Shown piece after piece: positions 8,425-17,799 of a DNA stretch of 25,595 nt. The stretch is from Methanomassiliicoccales archaeon. GTDB taxonomy: Archaea; Thermoplasmatota; Thermoplasmata; SG8-5. A model generated the notes under the pieces. It was not told the origin of the DNA and searched no databases. It saw only the letters and a program-made list of their open reading frames with translations. The DNA lies in assembly GCA_030636255.1 (NCBI GenBank), contig DAOVXH010000006.1, positions 1 through 25,595 of the forward strand. The letters are read 5' to 3'. The position numbers and the translations under genes were made by a program. How positions within the stretch are numbered: position 1 is the first letter of the stretch; each line of letters starts with the position of its first letter.

Positions 8425-9720
8425 TTGGAAGGGCAAAGAGTAGGCAAACAGATTAGCATGGAAATTCAGAGAATGCTAAACAAAGAGCTTGGAGAGCATG
8501 GAGTTTCTATTTTCAGAAATCAATGCAAAGAGATGGGAATAAAGCTAGAGGAAATTCAACTCAAGGATTTATTGAATCTTTCCCAGAGAATGATCCGGGC
8601 TTTGAGGCCAATAATGGGCAATGACAAGGCCCAGAGAATTGGCAAGGAGATTCAGAAATTTAAGATACTGAGCGAGCTAAAGGATATTAATTCTGAACAA
8701 TCAGACATGTTCACAGAACGCCGAGAACTGGATGCATATCTCAAACTTGCTAACATATCTTACACAATTGGCGACTGGGACGATGCATTGGGTTATTACA
8801 AACGAGTCATAAGAATTTGCAAGAAGCTGGGAGAAAAGAACAAGATGGCAGAGGCCCAGAGGAACACTGGCCACATCTTCAAACGACAGAGTGAATGGGA
8901 TGAGGCAATAAAATCATTCGAAGCTAGCCTGGAGTCCCTGAAAGACATAGCCAGTGCAGTAGGAATCGCTGATGCTTATCGAGGCTTGGGATATGTTTAC
9001 TGGCGCAAAGGTGATTATGGCCAGGCCAAATCAAACTTCAAGATTGCAATGGAGAATGCCGAGAAGTCTGGAGACAAGTCAATGATAGGCATGGTTCACA
9101 TAGAGAGTGGATTGGTGGACAGTGATACTGGAGAACTGGAAAATGCCGTAAATCATTATCTTGAGAGCATAAAGTTACTGGAGGATGCCAGGGAATGGCA
9201 GCAGCTCTCAAGGGCCTATAACAATCTTGGAGATACATTCCTTCAGCTAAAGGAATGGAAAGATGCCATAAAATATTTCGAATTATGTAAAGAATCTGCC
9301 ATTAAGATAAACCACATTAGCATGATTGGCTGGAGCCTTTTCAATACAGGCGAAGCACTGGCCATGTCAGGAAATCCAGATGAAGCAATTGAGAAATGCA
9401 GCGAGGCAATAGAAATCCTGGACAAATTGCATGACCATGTTGGGGTTTCAGCAGCATATAGAAACCTGGGTGTTGCCTTCAGATTCAAGAAAGAATGGGG
9501 CAGTGCAGAGGATAGCTTCAAGGAAGCGGAAACCCGGCTGGATAAGATAAAATCGCCATTCAATTCTGCACATTTGGACATGGAATGGGGAATCATGTAC
9601 ACAGAAAAAGGTGAAAAGCCAGAGGCAAAAAAGCACTTGAAAAAAGCTGCCAATGTATTTGGTGATCTAGGAGCCCAGAAATATCTTGAAAAGGTGAATG
9701 AGCACCTGAAAGACCTGTGA
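8425..9720 (+). CDS. TPR-repeat protein
   Basis: This soluble protein of up to 431 residues is built from about seven tetratricopeptide repeats between residues ~105 and 425 (units such as AYLKLANISYTIGDWDDALGYY, read in two halves, and AYNNLGDTFLQLKEWKDAIK). No catalytic domain follows. The first ~100 residues are helical and unrecognised. The TTG at 8425 is preceded by GGGGT at 8414-8418; an in-frame ATG at 8458 is the alternative. A TATA-like TTAAATAAT is near 8386. TPR proteins scaffold complexes; the partner is unknown. Confidence 0.85.
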   Translation: MEGQRVGKQISMEIQRMLNKELGEHGVSIFRNQCKEMGIKLEEIQLKDLLNLSQRMIRALRPIMGNDKAQRIGKEIQKFKILSELKDINSEQSDMFTERRELDAYLKLANISYTIGDWDDALGYYKRVIRICKKLGEKNKMAEAQRNTGHIFKRQSEWDEAIKSFEASLESLKDIASAVGIADAYRGLGYVYWRKGDYGQAKSNFKIAMENAEKSGDKSMIGMVHIESGLVDSDTGELENAVNHYLESIKLLEDAREWQQLSRAYNNLGDTFLQLKEWKDAIKYFELCKESAIKINHISMIGWSLFNTGEALAMSGNPDEAIEKCSEAIEILDKLHDHVGVSAAYRNLGVAFRFKKEWGSAEDSFKEAETRLDKIKSPFNSAHLDMEWGIMYTEKGEKPEAKKHLKKAANVFGDLGAQKYLEKVNEHLKDL

Positions 9721-9780
9721 TTATTTCATGTTCATAGATTAATACAAATCAATAAAAACCCGCTCGCACATTTACATGTC

Positions 9781-11358
9781 ATGGGGAAATTCGCGCATTA
9801 CCGTGTGAACTATGTAAGACTGGCTGCTGTTTTGGGCATGTTTATTCTGATATTTTCCAGCATTGGGTTTGCCTTGCCGCCAGAGAAAGTCAGCGGCACC
9901 AGGGCGGCGGGTGATTCTATCAACCTTTTCTGGATTGGTGTGAACAATACTGAACATCCAGAAATTTCCATGCTGGACAGAGAACTGGATGTGGATGAAA
10001 ACAATTACATTACCTTTGCAGGAAATCATTCTGGAGGCTGGGACAAGGCAGTTGTGGAAATACGGGCCTGGTATGACCTGGGCGAAACAGGAGATGATTC
10101 AGAATATCCGGTGGAGAGCGATGCCACAAGGAATCTGGCCTTCAGAATCCTGTATCACGGAAAGACAGGCGAGGCAAATCTGGTATTTCCGGACGGTGAT
10201 TTGGAGCTTTCCCTGGTAGATGTGGATGATATCATAGTAGAGCATCACACCGATGAGGACCAGTCAATACATCAGGTTCAGATTGAGCTATATCTGGGAC
10301 CGCAAATCTGGACCGCCGATGGAGAGCGGTTTCATGAGTCTGACCCGGAATATGATGACGACCCTGGAATTTCCCTCATGGACCCCTGGAGTTGGGACCT
10401 GGAAATAACCCTTGGAGACATGGACGGCACTGGAGCTGGAGCCGAGCTATACGGTGAATTTGGCTTATTCGAATATGTTAGTGTCAGTGTGAACAAGCAT
10501 CCATCAGTCACAGTGGAGCCAGGCGATTATGTGAAAATGGATAATTGCACCTTAATCAGATACGCCAGCAATGGGATTTACTGGGTCAATGTTTCTACAA
10601 ATAATCTTCATTTGAATAGCAATCCAGGGAGTTCCAGTATACCGGTAACAAATCTTTCGGTGATGAATGTTCATCCACTGGCAGATGAGATTAATTCAAA
10701 AATATCAGAAGAGCCAGTACTTTTTGAAGGAGAAAATATCGGTCTCGTGGTCTGGGATAAAATGATGCCTGCAGGAAACGGAACCTCCACATCTGGCCCC
10801 TGGACAACCGATTATAATTCTGACAATTATTCCACAATGCTGGAATGGTGGATTAGTGTCCCCAGGGGAACAATGCCAGGCATTTACTGGGCAGCTATAA
10901 CGATTACCATTGATATCGGAGATGGGCATCCAGTCATACTTGGCCCCACCAGGACAAATGGTGTGGAAGTTGTGGACCTGACAAAACCGATTTCCCATGT
11001 AACAGAAGCAAATAGCCAGAATGTCACTGCCTATGCCTATGATGATGAAACCAAGGTGGAGAATGTAACCCTGTGGTACAGATTCTCGGAGGACAATGAG
11101 ACCTGGGGCAACTGGACCGAGTTTGGCACTGACCAGTATTCTCCATGGTTCTGGGAACATGACTCGCCAGAAGGAGAGGGGTATTACGAGTTCTACACAC
11201 TGGCAAAGGATGCTGGAAATAATACTGAAGAGGTTCCCGGCACTGCTGATATGTGCCTGGATGCAAGCTCATCTGGAATTCCCGGGTTTGGCCTGGAAAT
11301 GGTACTGGCTGCCCTGGCAATAGCACTATTTGCCAGAAAAATTCATTATGGTTTGTAG
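9781..11358 (+). CDS. Secreted sequon-rich protein with PGF-CTERM-like sorting tail
   Basis: This 525-residue exported protein has an N-terminal signal or anchor (residues ~12-32, VRLAAVLGMFILIFSSIGFA). The body is beta-rich with at least a dozen N-x-S/T sites, many in the second half, and an Ig- or FN3-like region near 420-490. The C-terminus is tripartite: IPGFG at 500-504, a hydrophobic stretch (LEMVLAALAIALF), then a short basic tail starting ARK. That is the layout of PGF-CTERM signals processed by archaeosortase A, which anchor surface glycoproteins. ATG at 9781 is about 30 nt downstream of an A/T-rich TATA-like stretch. The nearby uronic-acid sugar operon could supply its N-glycan (inference). 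Confidence 0.8.
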   Translation: MGKFAHYRVNYVRLAAVLGMFILIFSSIGFALPPEKVSGTRAAGDSINLFWIGVNNTEHPEISMLDRELDVDENNYITFAGNHSGGWDKAVVEIRAWYDLGETGDDSEYPVESDATRNLAFRILYHGKTGEANLVFPDGDLELSLVDVDDIIVEHHTDEDQSIHQVQIELYLGPQIWTADGERFHESDPEYDDDPGISLMDPWSWDLEITLGDMDGTGAGAELYGEFGLFEYVSVSVNKHPSVTVEPGDYVKMDNCTLIRYASNGIYWVNVSTNNLHLNSNPGSSSIPVTNLSVMNVHPLADEINSKISEEPVLFEGENIGLVVWDKMMPAGNGTSTSGPWTTDYNSDNYSTMLEWWISVPRGTMPGIYWAAITITIDIGDGHPVILGPTRTNGVEVVDLTKPISHVTEANSQNVTAYAYDDETKVENVTLWYRFSEDNETWGNWTEFGTDQYSPWFWEHDSPEGEGYYEFYTLAKDAGNNTEEVPGTADMCLDASSSGIPGFGLEMVLAALAIALFARKIHYGL

Positions 11359-11424
11359 CCGAAGTTCCACAGTAACTCCTTGGTCTTTACTCGTCCTGGA
11401 TACCAGGGGGAAGCTCTCTGCCGA

Positions 11425-12879
11425 TTACTCAAATAATTTGTTTTTCTGTTTCATGTAATAATCCTTGGCCTCTGGCTCTGTTAATTTATCTGCCTTGATG
11501 GCCCTGACAAGCCGCTTCTTGTAATCTGCCAGCCGGTACTTCGGGTCAGCATCAGGAACTATTCTCTCCACATTCCTGATTTTTTTGATATTGAATGCAA
11601 TGATAGCCACGAACATACTGGCCATGCTGCTGAGCAGTATCATCAGGGACATTCCAGCACCTGGCCCTGTTCCAATGAGCCAGCCAAATGTTGGGGCCAA
11701 ACTTCCTCTGAGGCTCATGGCAGGCTCGAAATACCAGTCCGCCAATGGCCCCACAATAACCATTGCCACAGCACCTGCTCCCTGGGCTATTACGCCCCTT
11801 GCGGCAAATACCCTGCCCTGCTTATTGGCAGGAACTTTGGACTGCCATATGGCCTGGCTGGAGCCATTGAGTGTGGGAAGCAGCATCATGGCTGCAAATC
11901 CGAAGATCATCCACATGATAGGTGTGCGACCGATACCGAAGCCAATACCGAAAAGCAAGGCAATTATTATCATGCCGCCAAGCAAGCCATTAATCTTCTT
12001 TCTTGGGCCGCCCCAGACAGCCAGCATGATACCGCCAACTACCGCTCCAACCGCCAAAACCGATTGAACCGAAGCTAATATTAGTTCATCGGAGCCAGTG
12101 CTGGCAAGAATCATAGGATTCAAGACCACCATACCAAAGGTAGCTACAAGATTGAAAACGAAAAACGTCATCTGCAGTCCAAATAATGGTTTTCTATTGT
12201 ATATGTATTTGAATCCATAGCCAGCATCTTTGAATACGCCCTTGACGCCTTTCTGCAAATCATCGGCAGGTGGCGGTTGAGGGATTTTCACCAGCAAGAG
12301 AATCCCGATTGCAAAGCTGAATGTCACAATATCAATCATAAGTATACCGTCTATGCCCAGCATAACCAGGAAGAGGGCAGCCAGTGGAGGTCCGAAAATA
12401 CCTGCAATGGAGCCAACAAGTCCAACAAGTCCGCTGGCCCTTGCATAATCTTTCTTTTCAACCATCATGGTTATGGCAGAGGAGTAGGCTGGCCACTGGA
12501 AGGAGCCCAATGCTCCAATGAATATACCGATAACATAAAGATGCCAAATCTCGAGTGAACCAGCATTGAACAAAAGAAGTATTGCCACTGTGCCTAAACC
12601 TGCTGCCAGGTCCCCCACCATCATTGCCAGTTTTTTGTTCCATCTATCAACAAGAGCCCCGGCAATAGGCAGCATGATCATAAGCGGCGCAAAGGTGAAG
12701 AAACCCATGAGGGCCACTGCTGTTGCCTGGCCTGTTTCATTCCACACCCAAATCATCAGTGCAAATTGAGTCATTGCTGAACCAAGAACTGAAACAAGCT
12801 GGCCTACCCAGATTAATGAAAAGGTTGCCATGCTTTTTGGCTTCTCGGCACCATCAACTTGATTCTTCTTTTTGCTCAT
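11425..12879 (-). CDS. MFS exporter, paralog 2
   Basis: This major facilitator superfamily transporter has 484 residues and about 12 membrane helices. It has a loop 2-3 signature AGALVDRWNKK and a layout like the bacterial MFS_3/enterobactin-exporter type (SLIWVGQLVSVLGSAMTQFA at the N-terminus). The cytosolic tail ends in RLVRAIKADKLTEPEAKDYY, a SHOCT-like amphipathic helix. It is the second gene of a two-gene unit with a close paralog 13 nt upstream, and it has a strong SD (AGGAGGTGA, revcomp of sequence near 12890). Substrate is unknown; drug, siderophore or peptide export are all possible. Confidence 0.88.
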   Translation of the reverse strand: MSKKKNQVDGAEKPKSMATFSLIWVGQLVSVLGSAMTQFALMIWVWNETGQATAVALMGFFTFAPLMIMLPIAGALVDRWNKKLAMMVGDLAAGLGTVAILLLFNAGSLEIWHLYVIGIFIGALGSFQWPAYSSAITMMVEKKDYARASGLVGLVGSIAGIFGPPLAALFLVMLGIDGILMIDIVTFSFAIGILLLVKIPQPPPADDLQKGVKGVFKDAGYGFKYIYNRKPLFGLQMTFFVFNLVATFGMVVLNPMILASTGSDELILASVQSVLAVGAVVGGIMLAVWGGPRKKINGLLGGMIIIALLFGIGFGIGRTPIMWMIFGFAAMMLLPTLNGSSQAIWQSKVPANKQGRVFAARGVIAQGAGAVAMVIVGPLADWYFEPAMSLRGSLAPTFGWLIGTGPGAGMSLMILLSSMASMFVAIIAFNIKKIRNVERIVPDADPKYRLADYKKRLVRAIKADKLTEPEAKDYYMKQKNKLFE

Positions 12880-12892
12880 CCTTGCTCACCTC

Positions 12893-14332
12893 CTAGTACA
12901 CTTTTTCCTTCTTTTTCTTGTAAAGTGATTCTAATTCGTCCTTTGAAATCTTTCTGGCTTTGTAGGCCCTCATGAGGTCGTCCTTGTAGATCTCCATTAT
13001 TGCCTCTGGCTCATCGGCATCCAGCACCAATGTTTCAACATTTCTTATCCTGGGAATACTCAATGCCACAAGGGCAGTCATTGCAGAACCTATACCGCAA
13101 AGGAGCATGATTAATTTTATACCAGTGCCGGGACCGGTGCCCAGCAGCCAACCAAATGTCAGGGCTAAATTACCGCCCTCCATCATTCCTGGCTCGAATA
13201 TCAAATCAGCAAATGGACCTGCCAGGACCATGCCAATTGCACCGGCAGACATGGCAATTACTCCTCTGGCAGCAAATACACGACCCTGACGGTTTGGAGG
13301 TACTTTTCTCTGCCAGATTGCCTGGCTGGAACCAAACACAAATGGACCAGACATGGCAAGAATAAATGCAATGGTTGTCCACATTATGACGCTTGTGCCC
13401 AGGCTGAAAAATACCTGGCAAATTCCTTCAATCACTATACCGGACATTATTACCAGTATTTTGTTGGTCTTTGAGCCGCCCCAGAATGTTAAAACTATGC
13501 CACCCACAATGCTTCCAGCGCCCATGCCGACCATTATTGTAGCCAGAGTAGCTTCATTGCTGGCAGTAACAGCCAATATCATTGGAGCAAGTAGTATCAT
13601 GCTCATATTACCAAAGAAATTTGAAGTGAAATAGGTGAGCTGAAGCCCAAGAAGTGATTTGCGTTTGAATATGTATTTGAAACCATAGCCAGCATCCTTG
13701 AAAAGGCCTTTAATTCCCTTGCCAATATCCTTTGCTCTCTCGGGTTCAGGAATTTTAATGAACAGTATCAGGCCGATGGCAAATGTGAAGGTCACTATAT
13801 CGAATGTCAGCACGCCGCTTATTCCAACCAGGGCCAGAAGAAACACAGCCATTGCAGGTCCAAGGATTCCACCTCCAACTGCAAATGCCAGTCCCCAAAT
13901 TGCTGTTGCCCGTTCATAATTCTCCTTTTCAACCAGCATGGTGATGGCAGCTGAGTAGGCAGGAAACTGAAATGAACCAAATGCACCAACTCCGGCAGCT
14001 ATGACATAGAGATGCCATATTTCCAGCATACCAGATGAATATAATATCAGGCCAGCAACTGTGCCCATGCCAGCTGCAAGGTCGCTGAGTATGATTGTTG
14101 TTTTGCGGTTCCACCGGTCAACAAGAGCACCGGCTATTGGGGCCATGATAAGCGCTGGTGCGAACCCAAAGAATCCAATAAGTGCAAGGGAGGTTGCCTG
14201 GCCGGTCTGCTGCCAGGCCCATATCATCAGGGCGAATTGTGTCATTGCCGAACCAAAAATAGAAATCATCTGGCCGAAGCATATTACTCCGAAGGTTGCC
14301 ATGCCTTTTCTGCCCTTTTCCTCGCTGGTCAT
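12893..14332 (-). CDS. MFS exporter, paralog 1
   Basis: This 479-residue, 12-helix MFS transporter is closely related to its downstream neighbour along its whole length. Both share ALIMxPIAGALVDRWN, the AIWQ(S/R)KVPxNxQGRVFAARGVIA segment and the short SHOCT-like tail. The proteins may act as a heterodimer or as separate pumps from a tandem duplication. Transcription starts from a minus-strand TATA-like box at 14374-14382 that overlaps a 20-bp palindrome, so expression is probably controlled by a dimeric repressor. Substrate is not identifiable from sequence. Confidence 0.88.
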   Translation of the reverse strand: MTSEEKGRKGMATFGVICFGQMISIFGSAMTQFALMIWAWQQTGQATSLALIGFFGFAPALIMAPIAGALVDRWNRKTTIILSDLAAGMGTVAGLILYSSGMLEIWHLYVIAAGVGAFGSFQFPAYSAAITMLVEKENYERATAIWGLAFAVGGGILGPAMAVFLLALVGISGVLTFDIVTFTFAIGLILFIKIPEPERAKDIGKGIKGLFKDAGYGFKYIFKRKSLLGLQLTYFTSNFFGNMSMILLAPMILAVTASNEATLATIMVGMGAGSIVGGIVLTFWGGSKTNKILVIMSGIVIEGICQVFFSLGTSVIMWTTIAFILAMSGPFVFGSSQAIWQRKVPPNRQGRVFAARGVIAMSAGAIGMVLAGPFADLIFEPGMMEGGNLALTFGWLLGTGPGTGIKLIMLLCGIGSAMTALVALSIPRIRNVETLVLDADEPEAIMEIYKDDLMRAYKARKISKDELESLYKKKKEKVY

Positions 14333-14358
14333 AAAATCGCCCTGAACTTACAATTGGT

Positions 14359-14378
14359 AATACTCTGTGCAGAGTATT
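14359..14378. promoter_or_regulatory. Palindromic operator over the MFS promoter
   Basis: Perfect 9-nt arms AATACTCTG and CAGAGTATT are joined by a 2-nt centre. The upstream arm (in the minus-strand sense) overlaps the TATA-like CTTAAATAC at 14374-14382, so a bound dimer would exclude TBP. It lies 27 nt from the start codon of the first MFS gene. No regulator gene adjoins it. Confidence 0.7.
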
Positions 14379-14457
14379 TAAGCAAAGTGGAAACTAGTTT
14401 ACACTTGATAATGCAAGCTAACTATTAGTTATAATGACTTGTTCAAGAATTATTGAA

Positions 14458-15348
14458 TTAACCGAACCTTTCCAACCTGTCCAGCCACTTCTTCCTGTAT
14501 TTGTCAATTGCTTCCTCTGTGGCACCCTTTTCTCTGGCCGAGTTCATGAGGCAGTCGATAATCTGCCTGATGCCCTGGGGTGTTGGTTTGTCCTTTGACA
14601 TACTGGACTTGCCGAAACAGTCCTGAAGTATTATTCTGGATGCCTCAGATGACAGCACAACATAAGGAAAATCAACAACAACCATGTCCAGTACTGATTT
14701 GGCGGTCTTTCTTTCGTCGGTCTCATACATTGCATCTGCAACAACTTCCTCCATCTGCCTGGACAGTGGGTCATAATCAGCATGGTCCATTACCATCATG
14801 ACGCCAAGAGTGGAAAAGCCCTCCTCAACACCATGGCCGGTCTTTGCACTTGAGGTAAGGTATGGCTCCAGAATCCCATATCTCTGGACAATATCATCTG
14901 ACCTTACCCTGGAGTCCATCTCCTTGAACTCGGTAATTGCCTTTTTTGCAGCATCCCCATCCACAAGGTCCAGCTTGTTCCCAACAAAGAGAATAGGAGG
15001 CATGACACCGGCGGTTGTTTCCTCAAGAAGTGGTATCCAGTACTCTTCCAGTTTCTTTATTGTCTCTGGCCTGGAAAGGTCTGCAACAATGATGGCACCA
15101 TTGAGGCCTGCAATATGCCTGGATTGTGTGGATTTAAAGCCCTCACTGCCAATAATATCCCATAACATGAAAGAAACTCCATAATCCACATCATCATAGG
15201 AAACGTTCACAACTTTCTTGGAGACCTTGGCCCCCACTGTGCTGATATATGAATCATCAAAAGCATCATTTATAAATCGATTCATTAGACTTGTCTTTCC
15301 AACGGCCGAATCCCCCAGCAATACAACTTTCTTAAGCACATCTTCCAT
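14458..15348 (-). CDS. Ras-superfamily small GTPase with C-terminal extension
   Basis: The first ~175 residues are a complete Ras-like G domain: G1 GDSAVGKTS (12-20), G2 Thr37, G3 WDIIGSE (Asp64, Gly67), G4 NKLD (124-127) and G5 SAK (167-169). The residue matching Ras Gln61 is Ser68, so intrinsic hydrolysis may be weak and partner-dependent. Residues ~180-296 are an unrecognised extension. It follows, on the same strand, a membrane protein whose cytosolic tail resembles roadblock/longin-type domains, which act as GTPase partners in other systems. TATA-like GTAAATATCC at 15373-15382 suggests leaderless initiation. Confidence 0.88.
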   Translation of the reverse strand: MEDVLKKVVLLGDSAVGKTSLMNRFINDAFDDSYISTVGAKVSKKVVNVSYDDVDYGVSFMLWDIIGSEGFKSTQSRHIAGLNGAIIVADLSRPETIKKLEEYWIPLLEETTAGVMPPILFVGNKLDLVDGDAAKKAITEFKEMDSRVRSDDIVQRYGILEPYLTSSAKTGHGVEEGFSTLGVMMVMDHADYDPLSRQMEEVVADAMYETDERKTAKSVLDMVVVDFPYVVLSSEASRIILQDCFGKSSMSKDKPTPQGIRQIIDCLMNSAREKGATEEAIDKYRKKWLDRLERFG

Positions 15349-15399
15349 GGTATCAGCGCAGGATTGGCAATGGGATATTTACAATTATGTGTATAAATG

Positions 15400-15431
15400 T
15401 TAGTTGTCAGTTGTTAGTTGTCAGTTGTTAG
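15400..15431. repeat. Two 14-nt direct repeats plus inverted partner
   Basis: The unit TTAGTTGTCAGTTG occurs twice in direct succession followed by TTAG. An imperfect inverted copy (about 15 of 18 matching) lies at roughly 15474-15491, CTAACATCTGTTAACTAA, so the region could fold into a long-loop hairpin between the GTPase start and the membrane gene's stop. No open reading frame covers it. Confidence 0.7.
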
Positions 15432-15505
15432 AGTGCTGGCTTATCCATTATTATAAAAATACCATCAAGTGCTAACATCTGTTAACTAAAAACTCTAAAC
15501 TAAAA

Positions 15506-16783
15506 TCAACTGGCCATTTGTTTCAGGACAGTTTCAAGCCAGTTCTGGATGCCCATGACGCTTCTTTTATCTCCACGCCAGTCATGAAGAACCTCACCAA
15601 AGTTCTCATCAAGCTCGTCCATTAATCGCATAATACCCTTACGAAGTTCCCTGGCCTCGTGTCCTGTGAACAGAACTGCCACAACAATGCTTCCCTTTGC
15701 CTCGATGAGAACTCTAAGTTCTCCCATGGAAAGAGACTTGAGACTGTCCATTTCCGAGGTACTGAATGCCTCCTGAACGAAGTTCTGGATGGCAGTGAGC
15801 ATGCCGCCGACAGTGTCCCGGTCTATTTCTGAATCCTCATGGGAGCCAGCATGGGCGATGACAAGACCATTGGAATGCAATACAAAAATTTCCTGGACCT
15901 TGGATTCCTGCCATTTGAGCTGTGGAGATATTCGCTCCACCAGGTCTGCTGCTGTGCCGCCTATCAAATTGATGCTCAATACAATGACAATCAGCATTAT
16001 GGTGCTGATAAGAAGCTGGGTGCTGGAATCGAATGTACCCGCAGAGGAAAGGACCGTAAGCTGGGCAATGATAAATCCTGTGACACAGATTATGGAAGTC
16101 AGCAGAACAATAAGGGAATTCCGAACTAGAAGTTCTGTGCCAATGACCATCTGGTATCGGACAAGACCACGGACCGTTACAAGCAATGCAGCAGTAATTC
16201 CCATGCTGAATATTATGCTGTACCGTCCAATATCTGGTTCGAATATTCCAAATATAAGAATAATATTATATAAAAGAACGACAAAAAATGAGGCCAGCAT
16301 GAATTCCAATTGATTTTTTCTAATATCAGAAGCAGTTTCGTGCATTCTCACATATAATTTATGCCAGACCATGAAAGAAAGAGCCATCCAGACCATGAAA
16401 AAAGCCAGGTCTGTGAACTGCACAATGTTTTCAGGAAGCAGGAAGTGGGTTAGAATCTGCCCCAGAAGAGGACCAAATACCATAATTCGGCCTTTGAAGC
16501 TGGTGATAATAATAGATTCAGCAGTGGAACGCTGGACAAACAGAATAATCAATAGCGGAAACATGAGAATGGCGCAGAGATAGGCCACATTGGACCATTG
16601 AGGCAGTGGGTTCTCAGCCGCCGAAAGTATTGCCCAGGAGAACAGGCCAGCAGCCGCAAGAAGAGTCAGCATGGCAGTGGTAACAACAACCTCGGTCTTC
16701 ACAGCGAACCGCATCATGAAAATAAACAGCCCCAGGGCAATAAGAGAGCAGGCCAGTATCATTATTGTCAGCAAGGTTATCAT
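15506..16783 (-). CDS. Multi-spanning membrane protein with roadblock/longin-like cytosolic tail
   Basis: The 425-residue protein has about eight hydrophobic segments in its first ~295 residues and a soluble C-terminal domain (~305-405). That domain reads EIFVLHSNGLVIAHAGS, MLTAIQNFVQEAF, GELRVLIEAKGSIVVAVLFTG and ELDENFGEVLHDW. This pattern is seen in archaeal and bacterial proteins and resembles roadblock/longin-fold domains; I am not certain of the family name. The neighbour downstream is a Ras-like GTPase, and roadblock domains are known GTPase regulators (MglB with MglA), so the two probably form a membrane-associated switch. The start ATG has an SD-like AGGGAAAG just upstream. Confidence 0.7.
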   Translation of the reverse strand: MITLLTIMILACSLIALGLFIFMMRFAVKTEVVVTTAMLTLLAAAGLFSWAILSAAENPLPQWSNVAYLCAILMFPLLIILFVQRSTAESIIITSFKGRIMVFGPLLGQILTHFLLPENIVQFTDLAFFMVWMALSFMVWHKLYVRMHETASDIRKNQLEFMLASFFVVLLYNIILIFGIFEPDIGRYSIIFSMGITAALLVTVRGLVRYQMVIGTELLVRNSLIVLLTSIICVTGFIIAQLTVLSSAGTFDSSTQLLISTIMLIVIVLSINLIGGTAADLVERISPQLKWQESKVQEIFVLHSNGLVIAHAGSHEDSEIDRDTVGGMLTAIQNFVQEAFSTSEMDSLKSLSMGELRVLIEAKGSIVVAVLFTGHEARELRKGIMRLMDELDENFGEVLHDWRGDKRSVMGIQNWLETVLKQMAS

Positions 16784-16883
16784 TTCTTTCCCTGGCTTGT
16801 GGATGAGCAGGCGGGTTAAAATGTTTTCTCATCGCATTATCAAGGAAAAGTTTAATAGGTCTCCATAATCTCCACATCACCTG

Positions 16884-17798
16884 ATGGCAGACATCAGAAC
16901 CACTATTGCGGGAATTGAGTTGAGAAATCCAACCATGCTGGCCTCTGGAATTCTGGGCCAGACTGGACTAAGTCTTTTGAGAATTATTAATGAGGGCGGA
17001 GCCGGGGCGGTTGTGACAAAATCAATCGGCATGGAGCCAAGGGAAGGGCATGGAAGTCCCTGCGCTCTTGAACTGGACAATGGCCTATTGAATGCCATGG
17101 GCCTGCCAAACCCTGGAATAGATGCCTTTGAACCAGAGATGAAAATTGCTCTGAAAGGTGATGCTCCTATTATTGCCAGTATTTTTGCAGATGACTGGGG
17201 AAAGTTCGTGAATCTGGCAACCCGGATGGAAGAGTTTGGTGCCAATGCTATTGAACTGAACCTAAGCTGCCCCCATGCCACAGGATACGGCCTGGAGATG
17301 GGCTCTGACCCAGTAATAGTTCATCAGATTGTGGCAGAGGTGAAGAATGCTATTAAAATTCCAGTCTTTGCCAAGTTAAGTCCCACTGTGCCAGATATAG
17401 GAAAAATCGCTCTGGCAGTTCAGGAGGCTGGCGGTGATGCAATTGTTGCCATTAATACCATCAAGGCCATGAAAATCGAGCCGGAGCTGGGAATGCCAGT
17501 GCTGAAGAACAAGGTCGGCGGACTGAGCGGACCTGCAATAAAACCAGCCGGGGTTCGGGCGGTCTACGAGATAGCTGGTAAGGTTGAGATTCCAATAATC
17601 GGTGTTGGGGGAATTAATACTGGCTTGGACGCTCTGGAATATTTTATGGCCGGTGCAAGTGCGGTTCAGATAGGCTCTGGAGTCCATTATCGGGGAATTG
17701 ATGTATTTGGCAAGGTAAATCAGGAGATATCAGAGTTCATGGACAGGAAGAATTATTCAAAATTAAATGACATAATCGGCATTGCCAGGAGGCCGTAA
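16884..17798 (+). CDS. pyrD: Dihydroorotate dehydrogenase, class 1B catalytic subunit
   Basis: This FMN enzyme oxidises dihydroorotate to orotate in pyrimidine synthesis. It has 304 residues. Visible features are MLASGILG near the N-terminus, the catalytic-loop NLSCPH with Cys129 (a cysteine base marks class 1), and the FMN phosphate-site sequences IIGVGGI and AVQIGSG. It overlaps functionally with the electron-transfer subunit that starts 1 nt after its stop, the arrangement expected of a PyrD-PyrK complex. TATA-like TTTAATA at about 16850 is ~33 nt before the ATG. A fragment of a second pyrD survives at 21401-21478. Confidence 0.93.
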   Translation: MADIRTTIAGIELRNPTMLASGILGQTGLSLLRIINEGGAGAVVTKSIGMEPREGHGSPCALELDNGLLNAMGLPNPGIDAFEPEMKIALKGDAPIIASIFADDWGKFVNLATRMEEFGANAIELNLSCPHATGYGLEMGSDPVIVHQIVAEVKNAIKIPVFAKLSPTVPDIGKIALAVQEAGGDAIVAINTIKAMKIEPELGMPVLKNKVGGLSGPAIKPAGVRAVYEIAGKVEIPIIGVGGINTGLDALEYFMAGASAVQIGSGVHYRGIDVFGKVNQEISEFMDRKNYSKLNDIIGIARRP

Positions 17799-17799
17799 A

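Noticed and set aside
15400..15431. Possible CRISPR repeats
   Set aside because: The units are adjacent, only 14 nt long, with no spacers and no cas genes.
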